Shown here: piece by piece, positions 56,977 to 64,000 of the stretch
How the letters are laid out: each line of letters starts with the position of its first letter
Position numbering within the stretch: the stretch's first letter is position 1
Origin: Prado023 sp963777855
Lineage (GTDB): Bacteria > Actinomycetota > Actinomycetes > S36-B12 > CAIYMF01
Length of the DNA stretch: 64,000 bases
Reading direction: 5' to 3'
NCBI GenBank assembly: GCA_963777855.1
Contig: CAVZRW010000008.1
Location: 186,001 to 250,000, forward strand
Notes under the pieces: generated by a model
What the model saw: the letters and a program-made list of their open reading frames with translations, nothing else
The model's database searches: none
Told to the model about the DNA's origin: nothing
Position numbers and translations under genes: made by a program

Positions 56977-57623
56977 GCACCGGGCCCACCGCCGTGGCCG
57001 ACCTTCCGGGCTGGTTCCAGGGGCTGGTCGCCAGCCTCGATGGCATCCAGGGCCGTGACCTCTCCCGGTTCACGCCGCCGGCGGGCACCCCGACACGTGC
57101 CTCGGCCGTGCTGATCCTGTTCGCCGAGGGCCCTGCGGGTCCTGATGTGCTGCTCATCGAGCGGGCACCGGACATGCGCTCGCACGCCGGCCAGCCGGCC
57201 TTCCCCGGCGGGGCCGTCGACCCCGGCGATGGCAGCCCGCAGGCGACCGCCCTGCGCGAGGCCCAGGAGGAGACCGGCCTGGAGCCCAGCGGGGTGCGGG
57301 TCGTGCGGACCCTTCCCGACCTGTGGCTGCCGCCCAGCGGGTTCAGCGTCACCCCCGTGATCGGGTACTGGGAGCGCCCCGTTCCCGTCGGTTCCGGTGA
57401 CCCTCGGGAGGTCGCCCGCTCGGAGCGGATCCCGGTGGCCGACCTCGTCGATCCCGGCAACCGGGTCACGGTCGTGCACCCCTCCGGCTACCGCGGCCCC
57501 GGCTTCCAGGTCGCGGACATGCTCGTCTGGGGGTTCACCGCGGGCCTGCTCGACCGGCTGATCGAGATCGCGGGGTGGGCCGTGCCGTGGTCGCGCCAGC
57601 GCGAGGTCGGGATCGCCCTGTGA
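56973..57623 (+). CDS. NUDIX hydrolase, CoA pyrophosphatase type
   Basis: 216 residues. Nudix box GGAVDPGDGSPQATALREAQ, continuing EETGL, preceded by SHAGQPAFPGG, the UPF0035 signature that marks coenzyme A pyrophosphatases (NudL). GTG overlaps the nth stop; its stop overlaps the MarP GTG. The three genes are translated as one unit. Confidence 0.9.
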   Translation: MSTGPTAVADLPGWFQGLVASLDGIQGRDLSRFTPPAGTPTRASAVLILFAEGPAGPDVLLIERAPDMRSHAGQPAFPGGAVDPGDGSPQATALREAQEETGLEPSGVRVVRTLPDLWLPPSGFSVTPVIGYWERPVPVGSGDPREVARSERIPVADLVDPGNRVTVVHPSGYRGPGFQVADMLVWGFTAGLLDRLIEIAGWAVPWSRQREVGIAL

Positions 57624-58822
57624 ACGCCGCCACCTGGGTCGACGTGGCAGTGGGCGTCGGTGTCGTCCTGGTGGCCATCGCCGGGTGGCGGGCCGGGGTG
57701 ATCAGCACGGTGGCGGCGTTCGTCGGCTTCATCGGCGGGGCGCTGCTGGGCTCGTGGCTGGCGCCGCAGCTGCTGGCCGGGACCACGTGGCCCCCGTTCC
57801 TGCGTGCGATCGCCACGCTCGGCGGGATGCTGCTGCTGGGCCTGATCGGGCAGTCGCTGCTGGGGTTCGTGGGCCGCACCATCCGCGATGCGATGAACCT
57901 GCGCCCGCTGCGCCTGGTCGACAGCGCCTCGGGGATGGTGGTCAGCGCCGTGGCGTTCCTGCTCAGCGCCTGGATGCTGCTCTCCGTGGCCGCCTCGATC
58001 CCCCAGGGGGCCGCCGCCGAGGCGGTGCGGACCTCGCGGGCCTATCCGATCCTCGAGCAGCTGATGTCCGGCCCAGCCGGTGACCTGCTCGACGATGCCC
58101 GCGCCCTGCTGGGCAACCTGGAGCTTCCGAGCCTGCCGTTCAACCCCTCGACGCTGCCGCCCGTGGACGACCCGGGCGACGTCCAGCTCACTGACGCGGT
58201 GCGCGATGTGGCCCGCGCGTCGGTGGTCCAGGTCTCGAGCAGCAGCACGCGGTGCCGGACCTCGATGGTCGGCTCGGGGATCGTGGTCGGTCCCGACCGC
58301 GTGGCCACGAACGCGCACGTGGTGGCCGGCGCCGGGCGCATCGTGGTGCGCACCTCCGGTGATCGGGGCGCCCGTGGAGCCCAGCTGGTCTACCTCGACC
58401 GGGCCACGGACCTCGCGATCCTGCGCGTCCCCGGCCTGGAGGCACCGGTGCCCGAGTGGACCGAGGAGTCCCCGCGCGGCACTGAGGGGGCCGTGGCCGG
58501 CTACCCCGGCGGGGGCGGGCTGAAGGTGCGCGAGGCCCGGGTGCGCGGCACCACGCGCGTGCCGGAGGAGGGCGAGGGCACCGGCATGCGCGAGGTCATC
58601 GTCTTCCAGGGCCTGGTCCAGCCCGGGAACTCCGGCGGTGCGCTGCTGGGCCTCGACGGCCGCGTCCTGGGCATGGTCTTCGCCAACTCGACCCTGAACG
58701 ACGGCATCGGGTTCGCGCTGACCCCGGCCGAGGTCGCCGCGGCCGTGAAGGCAGCTAGTGACGTCACCGAGGCTGTCTCGTCGGGCTCGTGCCCGGTGAG
58801 CAGCGCCACCGGCACTGGCTGA
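57620..58822 (+). CDS. MarP-like membrane serine protease
   Basis: 400 residues. Four N-terminal transmembrane helices of the CvpA/colicin V type are followed by a periplasmic trypsin-like domain with the triad His in ATNAHVVAGA, Asp in ATDLAILRV and Ser in PGNSGGALLG. Two Cys (STRCRTS and SSGSCPVSS) may form the regulatory disulfide. Mycobacterial MarP (Rv3671c), in the same neighbourhood, keeps pH balance in acid by processing a peptidoglycan hydrolase. Confidence 0.92.
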   Translation: MNAATWVDVAVGVGVVLVAIAGWRAGVISTVAAFVGFIGGALLGSWLAPQLLAGTTWPPFLRAIATLGGMLLLGLIGQSLLGFVGRTIRDAMNLRPLRLVDSASGMVVSAVAFLLSAWMLLSVAASIPQGAAAEAVRTSRAYPILEQLMSGPAGDLLDDARALLGNLELPSLPFNPSTLPPVDDPGDVQLTDAVRDVARASVVQVSSSSTRCRTSMVGSGIVVGPDRVATNAHVVAGAGRIVVRTSGDRGARGAQLVYLDRATDLAILRVPGLEAPVPEWTEESPRGTEGAVAGYPGGGGLKVREARVRGTTRVPEEGEGTGMREVIVFQGLVQPGNSGGALLGLDGRVLGMVFANSTLNDGIGFALTPAEVAAAVKAASDVTEAVSSGSCPVSSATGTG

Positions 58823-58840
58823 GGCCCGCCGGCAGGAGGG

Positions 58841-59755
58841 TCAGAGGCCGCCGAGCCACGGCAGCAGCACCTCATGGAAGGCGCTGGGGTCCTCCTCGTG
58901 CGGGAAGTGGCCCACGCCGGGGATCTCGACCAGCTGGTACTCCCCCTTCACGTAGGCCCCTGAGCCCCGGGCGCTGGAGGGCAGCACGGTGGGATCCTGC
59001 GCGCCCTGCAGGTGCAGGACCGGCGCCCAGATGGGCTCGCGCATGCGCCGCGCGAACCGGATGCCGTCGGGCCGGGGCACCGAGCGCAGCGCCCAGCGGT
59101 GGTACTCCAGCGCGCAGTGCACCGTGTTCAGCAGCAGCATCGCCGCCCGGTAGGTCGCCGCGGTCGTGTGGTCCGGCCAGCTGGGTGTCGCCGACCACTC
59201 GCGCAGCAGCCGCTCCACCTCGGCGGCGCCATCCTCGAGCAGGTCGCGCTCCGGGGTGGCCGGGACCTGGAACCCGTACACGTAGCCCGAGGCGCGCCGC
59301 TGGGCGGAGTCCCCGAGCAGGGCCTCGCGCAGCCGCCGCGGGTGGGGCATCGACATGGGCGCGATCGCCCGGATGGCCTCGGGCTGCAGTGCAGCGGCGG
59401 TCCACGCCAGGAATCCGCCCCACCCGTGGCCCACGACCACCGCGTTGCGGGCCCCCAGGGAGCGGATCACGCCGGTCACGTCCGCCGAGAGCGTGAAGGG
59501 GTCGTAGCCGCGCGGCGGGTGGTCCGAGCCCGCGTAGCCGCGCAGGTCCATGGCCGCTGCCCGGAAGCCCGCCCCGGCCAGCACGGGCAAGGTCTCGCGC
59601 CAGGTCCACCAGAACGTGGGGAAGCCGTGCAGCAGCAGCACCAGGGGCCCGGTGCCCATCTCGGCCACGTGGAACCGGGAGCCGTTGGCGGGCACGTCCC
59701 GGTGGGTCCAGGGGCCCTCCGGCCGGACGACGTCCTCCGGGTCGAGCAGCGTCAC
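58841..59755 (-). CDS. Alpha/beta hydrolase, epoxide-hydrolase-like, nucleophile Gly
   Basis: 304 residues. Epoxide hydrolase-like fold (LVLLLHGFPTFWWTW, MDLRGYAGSDHPPRGYDP, cap region, QGAQDPTVL, GVGHFPHEEDP). The nucleophile elbow reads GHGWGG: Gly occupies the place of the catalytic Asp or Ser, while the acid Asp and the His remain. So it may be inactive or use other chemistry. EphE-type genes neighbour MarP in mycobacteria. Convergent with the MarP gene (18-base gap); its ATG overlaps the stop of the holin-like gene. Confidence 0.85.
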   Translation of the reverse strand: MTLLDPEDVVRPEGPWTHRDVPANGSRFHVAEMGTGPLVLLLHGFPTFWWTWRETLPVLAGAGFRAAAMDLRGYAGSDHPPRGYDPFTLSADVTGVIRSLGARNAVVVGHGWGGFLAWTAAALQPEAIRAIAPMSMPHPRRLREALLGDSAQRRASGYVYGFQVPATPERDLLEDGAAEVERLLREWSATPSWPDHTTAATYRAAMLLLNTVHCALEYHRWALRSVPRPDGIRFARRMREPIWAPVLHLQGAQDPTVLPSSARGSGAYVKGEYQLVEIPGVGHFPHEEDPSAFHEVLLPWLGGL

Positions 59756-60174
59756 GGCAGGGTGCTCGACACCGGACTGTAGGAGCCCTTCAGGGCGCTC
59801 TTGGTCTCGGTGACGGTCGTCGTGATCTGGCTCTTGGCCCGATCCGGCGGCGAGATCTTCTTGGCCTGCGAGCGGCCCACGAGGGCCAGGATCGCGGTGA
59901 CGACCAGCAGCACGCCGGCCACGATCAGGAACCCGGCCCAGACGGGCAGCCCGGCGGCCACGATGCCGTAGGCGCCGGCGACCAGCAGGAACACGAACGC
60001 CAGGAACGCCAGCACGCCCGCCACGATGAACATGCCGGAGGCGCTGGCGGCCTGCTTGGCCGACTGCGTGACCTCCGCCCGGGCGAGGTCGATCTGGTGG
60101 CGCACCAGGTTCTGGGTGTCGGTGATCGCGGAATTGACGAGTGCACCGATGGTGGCGTCCTCATTGGTCTGCAT
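59752..60174 (-). CDS. Phage-holin-like (DUF1469/Phage_holin_3_6) membrane protein
   Basis: 140 residues. An amphipathic start (LVRHQIDLARAEVTQSAKQA), two transmembrane helices (GMFIVAGVLAFLAFVFLLVAG and PVWAGFLIVAGVLLVVTAIL) and a Lys/Ser/Thr-rich tail. Despite the name, the family is common in actinobacterial chromosomes and this is no prophage. The function is unknown. ATG follows GAGAGGA. Confidence 0.85.
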   Translation of the reverse strand: MQTNEDATIGALVNSAITDTQNLVRHQIDLARAEVTQSAKQAASASGMFIVAGVLAFLAFVFLLVAGAYGIVAAGLPVWAGFLIVAGVLLVVTAILALVGRSQAKKISPPDRAKSQITTTVTETKSALKGSYSPVSSTLP

Positions 60175-60209
60175 GACGGTCCTCTCCGCTCATCGGGTGC
60201 CGGGCAAGG

Positions 60210-61547
60210 CTACCGCGGGTCCGTGGGGGGCTGCGGGCCGGCGGCGTCGTGCTGGTACATGTCCGGGATGCCGTCGGCGTCGGTGTCGGCCTCCTCGGCC
60301 GCCACGAGGTCGGCCAGGGCGCGCTTGCGCCGCTGGAGCACCAGCGCCGAGAGCAGCGCCGCGGCGAACGAGGCCGACAGGATCCCGATCTTCGCATCGG
60401 TGAGCAGCGCGGCCTCGGTCTCGAAGGCGAGCTCGGCGATGAGCAGGCTGACCGTGAAGCCGATCCCGGCCAGGACCCCGATGGCGAAGATGTCCGCCCA
60501 GCGCAGGTCGGGGTTCAGTGCCGCGCGGGTGAACCGGGCCGTCAGCCATGCCCCGGCGATCACGCCCAGCGGCTTGCCGACCAGCAGGCCCACCAGCACG
60601 CCGAGGGTGACCGGGGAGGTGAACGCCTCGCCGAGGGACTCCACCGGCACCTCGGTGACCCCGACGTTGCGCACGGTGACCCCGGCGGAGGTGAACGCGA
60701 ACAGGGGCACCGCCACTCCGGCGACGAAGGGGCGCAGCGCGTGCTCGGCCTTCTCCCCGGGGGAGGCCGGCTCGCCGGGGTCGGTGTGCACCCGGCTGCT
60801 CAGGCCCAGGGCGATCCCGGCCACGGTGGCGTGGATGCCCGACTCGTGGGTGGCGTACCAGACCAGCAGGAACAGCGGCACGTACACGACCAGCGCGGCG
60901 GCCAGGCCCCCCAGGCGCCGGCGCTGGAGCGTCGCCCACAGGGCGATCCCGGCCACCGCGACCAGGAACCAGCCCAGCTCGAAGCCCTTGGAGTAGAACA
61001 CCGCGATCACCGTGATCGCCCCGAGGTCGTCGACGACGGCCAGCGTCAGCAGGAACGCGCGCAGGGCCAGCGGCAGGCCACGGCCAGTGATGGCCAGCAC
61101 GGCCAGGGCGAAGGCGATGTCGGTGGCCATCGGGATGCCCCACCCGGTGCGCTCGACAGCCAGGTTCCCGGTGAACGCGAGGTAGATCAGGGCGGGGGCG
61201 AGCATGCCGCCGATCGCGGCGACGATGGGGACAGCGGCCAGGGAGGGCTTGCTCAGGGTCCCGTGCTGCACCTCGTGCTTGAGCTCGATGCCGGCCAGGA
61301 AGAAGAAGAACGCGAGAAGGAAGTCCGCCGCCCACACGTTCAGGGGCAGGTGCAGGTGCAGGGCCTGCGGGCCCACCTCGGTGGTGATCAGGGACTGGTA
61401 GGACGGCGCCCACTGGGTGTTGGCCCAGATCAGGGCGATGGCCGCCGCAGCCAGCATCAGGATGCCGCCGACCGTCTCGAGTCGCAGCACGCGCAGAAGC
61501 CAGTTCCGCTCTGTCAGCGACGGGTGATCGAAGAGGGTCTCGGACAT
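60210..61547 (-). CDS. nhaA: Na+/H+ antiporter NhaA
   Basis: 445 residues. Twelve-helix antiporter with ATDIAFALAVLA, the ion-binding Asp pair in LAVVDDLGAI, and GIELKHE near the N-terminus. It exports Na+ in exchange for H+. The C-terminal extension ends with DTDADGIPDMYQHD, which looks like a calcium-binding (EF-hand/thrombospondin-3) loop. ATG 61547 is chosen; an ATG five codons upstream is possible. No ribosome binding site is clear. Confidence 0.95.
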   Translation of the reverse strand: MSETLFDHPSLTERNWLLRVLRLETVGGILMLAAAAIALIWANTQWAPSYQSLITTEVGPQALHLHLPLNVWAADFLLAFFFFLAGIELKHEVQHGTLSKPSLAAVPIVAAIGGMLAPALIYLAFTGNLAVERTGWGIPMATDIAFALAVLAITGRGLPLALRAFLLTLAVVDDLGAITVIAVFYSKGFELGWFLVAVAGIALWATLQRRRLGGLAAALVVYVPLFLLVWYATHESGIHATVAGIALGLSSRVHTDPGEPASPGEKAEHALRPFVAGVAVPLFAFTSAGVTVRNVGVTEVPVESLGEAFTSPVTLGVLVGLLVGKPLGVIAGAWLTARFTRAALNPDLRWADIFAIGVLAGIGFTVSLLIAELAFETEAALLTDAKIGILSASFAAALLSALVLQRRKRALADLVAAEEADTDADGIPDMYQHDAAGPQPPTDPR

Positions 61548-61664
61548 ATCGAGCGCCAGCATGGCAGCCGGCCCAGGCGGTGTCGACTGGTCGTCCGCCC
61601 CCGGGTGGCACGTGGCCGATACCCTTGCGCACCTGGCCCCACCCCGCCCCGCAGGAGGATCGAG

Positions 61665-63618
61665 ATGAGCCACGAGGCCCTGGAGAACCTGCTCCACGAG
61701 GACCGCTCGTTCCCGCCCGAGCAGGCCTTCGCCGCGCAGGCGAACGCCGACGCCGGGCTCTATGCGACCGCCGCCGCGGACCGCCTGGGCTTCTGGGCCG
61801 AGCAGGCCGACGCACTGGAGTGGGACGCCCCCTGGGAGCAGGTGCTGGACTGGTCGGACGCCCCGTTCGCGCGCTGGTTCCCCGGCGGCCGGCTCAACGT
61901 GGCGCACAACTGCGTGGACCGGCACGTGGCCGCCGGCCTGGGCGAGCGGGTGGCGCTGCACTTCGAGGGTGAGCCCGGTGACACGCGGAGCCTGACCTAC
62001 GCGCAGCTGGCCGAGGAGGTCGCCCGCGCGGCGAACGCCCTCGAGTCGCTCGGGGTGGCCGCCGGGGACCGGGTGGCGATCTACCTGCCCATGATCCCCG
62101 AGGCGGTCATCGCCATGCTGGCCTGCGCGCGCATCGGTGCGGTGCACTCCGTGGTGTTCGGCGGCTTCTCCGCCGAGGCGCTGCGTTCGCGCATCGACGA
62201 TGCCCAGGCCGTGCTGGTGATCACCTCCGACGGGGGCTACCGGCGGGGGTCGGCCTCCCCGCTCAAGCCCGCCGTCGACGAGGCCGTGGCCAGCACCCCG
62301 AGCGTGCGCGACGTGCTGGTGGTGCGCCGCACCGGGGGCGAGGTCGACGTGGGTCGAGGGCCGTGACCACTGGTGGCACGAGGCGCTGGCCGCGCAGCCG
62401 GCGACGCACGAGGCGCAGGCCTTCGACGCCGAGCACCCGCTGTTCATCCTCTACACGTCGGGAACCACGGGCAAGCCCAAGGGGATCCTGCACACGACCG
62501 GCGGGTACCTGACCCAGGCCGCCTACACCCACCGCAACGTCTTCGACCTGAAGCCGGAGACCGACGTCTACTGGTGCACCGCCGACGTGGGCTGGGTGAC
62601 CGGCCACTCGTACATCGTCTACGGGCCGCTGGCCAACGGCGCGACCCAGGTGATCTACGAGGGCACCCCGGACACCCCGCACCGGGGCCGCTGGTGGGAG
62701 ATCGTCGCCACGTACGGCGTCACGATCCTCTACACCGCGCCGACGGCGATCCGCACGTTCATGAAGTGGGGCGACGCGATCCCCGCCGAGCACGACCTGG
62801 GCTCGCTGCGGCTGCTGGGATCGGTCGGTGAGCCGATCAACCCCGAGGCGTGGATGTGGTACCGCCGGGTCATCGGGGGCGAGCGCTGTCCCATCGTGGA
62901 CACCTGGTGGCAGACCGAGACCGGCGGGATCATGATCAGCCCGCTGCCCGGGGTGACCACCTGCAAGCCCGGCTCGGCGATGGGCCCGCTGCCCGGGGTC
63001 GGGGCGGCGGTGGTCGATGACGAGGGCCACCCGGTGGCACCCGGTGGGGGTGGGTACCTGGTGCTGACCGAGCCGTGGCCCGGGATGCTGCGCGGCATCT
63101 GGGGGGACAACCAGCGCTACGTCGACACCTACTGGTCGCGCTGGCCGCAGTACTACTTCGCCGGCGACGGCGCCAAGCTCGACGAGGAGGGCGCCATCTG
63201 GCTGCTCGGCCGCGTCGACGACGTCATGAACGTCTCGGGCCACCGGATCTCCACCACCGAGGTCGAGTCCGCGCTGGTCTCCCACCCCTCGGTCGCCGAG
63301 GCGGCCGTGGTCGGGGCCACCGATGCCACCACCGGCCAGGGCATCGTCGCGTTCGTCATCCTGCGGGCGGGCATGGCTGGCGGCGACGACGTCGTGGCCG
63401 CGCTGCGGGCCCACGTGGCCCACGAGATCGGCCCGATCGCCAAGCCCCGCCAGATCCTGATCGTGGCTGAGCTGCCCAAGACCCGCTCGGGCAAGATCAT
63501 GCGCCGCCTGCTACGCGACGTGGCCGAGCACCGGACCCTCGGGGATGTCACCACGCTGGCCGACCCGACCGTGATGAACCTGATCGGCCAGGGCCTGGCC
63601 GGCGCGGCGGGGGAGTAG
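61665..63618 (+). CDS. acs: Acetyl-CoA synthetase (frame break)
   Basis: About 651 residues. Makes acetyl-CoA from acetate, ATP and CoA. Adenylation motifs ILYTSGTTGKPKGILHTTGG, DTWWQTETGG and GRVDDVMNVSGHRIST are visible, as is the regulatory Lys in KTRSGKIMRRLL that is acetylated in homologues. The frame changes near 62350, between EVDVG and the WWHEAL segment. ATG 61665 follows AGGAGG by six bases. Divergent from nhaA. Confidence 0.96.
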
Positions 63619-63621
63619 GCC

Positions 63622-64000
63622 ATGGTGGGGTCACCGGCCGCGCCGGGTGCCGCGGCCGGCACCGACCCGCTGACCCCGCTGCTGGGCCTTCCCGGGGTCG
63701 AGGACGCGCTGGCCGCGGCCCGGGCGGGCATCGACGCCCTGCTCTGGGACCGGTCGCTGGCCCCCCGGCAGCGGGAGGTCGCCGGCGAGTCGGCGCTGCG
63801 CGGGGCGTGGGCCAACGCCTGGTTCGACGGGGCCGAGACCGCCGTGGCCGAGCTGCGCAGCGGGGCGGCCCTGGACGGCTCCCCGATCGGCCGCGTGCTC
63901 ACCGGCACCCTCGCCCTGCACGCCGAGGTCCCCGACCTGGTCCCTGTGATCGGTTCGGCGCCGGCCCAGGCGCTGGCCCGGATGCACGCGGTGGTGGCCC
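63622..64000 (+). CDS. Unknown protein, N-terminal part
   Basis: 126 codons are visible and the frame is open at the window edge. The ATG lies three bases after the acs stop, so it is probably in one operon with acs. The protein is helical and Ala-rich (ALLWDRSLAPRQREVAGESA, WANAWFDGAETAVAELRSGA). The latter weakly recalls the N-terminal part of Fic-type proteins. I do not recognise it. Confidence 0.55.
   Translation, partial: MVGSPAAPGAAAGTDPLTPLLGLPGVEDALAAARAGIDALLWDRSLAPRQREVAGESALRGAWANAWFDGAETAVAELRSGAALDGSPIGRVLTGTLALHAEVPDLVPVIGSAPAQALARMHAVVA

Noticed and set aside
59752..60174. Prophage remnant (holin-like protein)
   Set aside because: The family is a normal chromosomal membrane protein in actinobacteria and the neighbours are housekeeping genes.

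Overview
The window is a GC-rich chromosomal segment of an actinobacterium (Actinomycetota) that contains the replication origin. The evidence is gene content and order. The series cca - mutT4-type NUDIX - DUF6049 - murJ - pseudokinase - trxB - trxA - cwlM - parB - rsmG - jag - yidC - yidD - rnpA - rpmH - dnaA - oriC - dnaN - recF - dciA - gyrB - gyrA - DUF3566 - tRNA-Ile - tRNA-Ala - ppiA - rhomboid - crgA - DUF881 - pabA is the classic actinobacterial origin neighbourhood. The genus cannot be named from the sequence alone. No insertion sequence, prophage, CRISPR array or rRNA operon is visible.

Layout. 1-2.3 kb: end of an acyltransferase gene, a GNAT gene and the CCA-adding enzyme. 2.4-11.9 kb: cell-envelope block (MurJ lipid II flippase, its separate pseudokinase partner, thioredoxin system, CwlM-type regulator). 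11.9-14.8 kb: a truncated secreted-protein gene, a small membrane protein, an aminotransferase and a D-Ala-D-Ala ligase homologue. 14.8-19.9 kb (minus strand): rpmH-rnpA-yidD-yidC-jag-rsmG-parB plus an HTH/coiled-coil protein, with a parS-like site inside rsmG and no parA. 20.2-30 kb: dnaA, oriC (21.7-22.1 kb), dnaN, recF, dciA, gyrB, gyrA. 30-34.7 kb: DUF3566, two tRNAs, peptidyl-prolyl isomerase, rhomboid, CrgA, DUF881, PabA. 34.7-39 kb: aminotransferase, SDR, pyrE, DedA, TrmH. 39-46.4 kb: tRNA-Ser, ferritin, dnaX, recR, DUF5063, lysC-asd, tRNA-Pro. 46.5-64 kb: phosphoesterase, YqeY, a class A PBP, two ArsA-type ATPases, MBL hydrolase, NUDIX, RidA, DUF4177, Crp, an RsiG-like c-di-GMP anti-sigma factor, endonuclease III, CoA-type NUDIX, MarP-like protease, alpha/beta hydrolase, holin-like protein, NhaA, acetyl-CoA synthetase and the start of an unknown gene.

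How it works together. The central block sets up replication initiation, elongation and supercoiling. The minus-strand block next to it handles segregation, membrane-protein insertion and tRNA processing. The flanks carry cell-wall synthesis and its control (MurJ, pseudokinase, CwlM, PBP, Ddl, CrgA), aspartate-family amino acid synthesis (LysC, Asd, a DapC-like aminotransferase) and acid or oxidative stress functions (MarP, ferritin, thioredoxin).

Two window-wide traits stand out. First, many genes that begin transcription units have a -10-like hexamer ending exactly six bases before the start codon and no ribosome binding site, which points to leaderless mRNAs. Second, about fifteen conserved genes carry single-base reading-frame breaks (cca, trxB, dnaX, recR, lysC, an arsA-type gene, acs and others). 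Both frames still encode the conserved protein, so these are most likely sequencing or assembly indels, not real pseudogenes. Start and end coordinates of those genes span the break.
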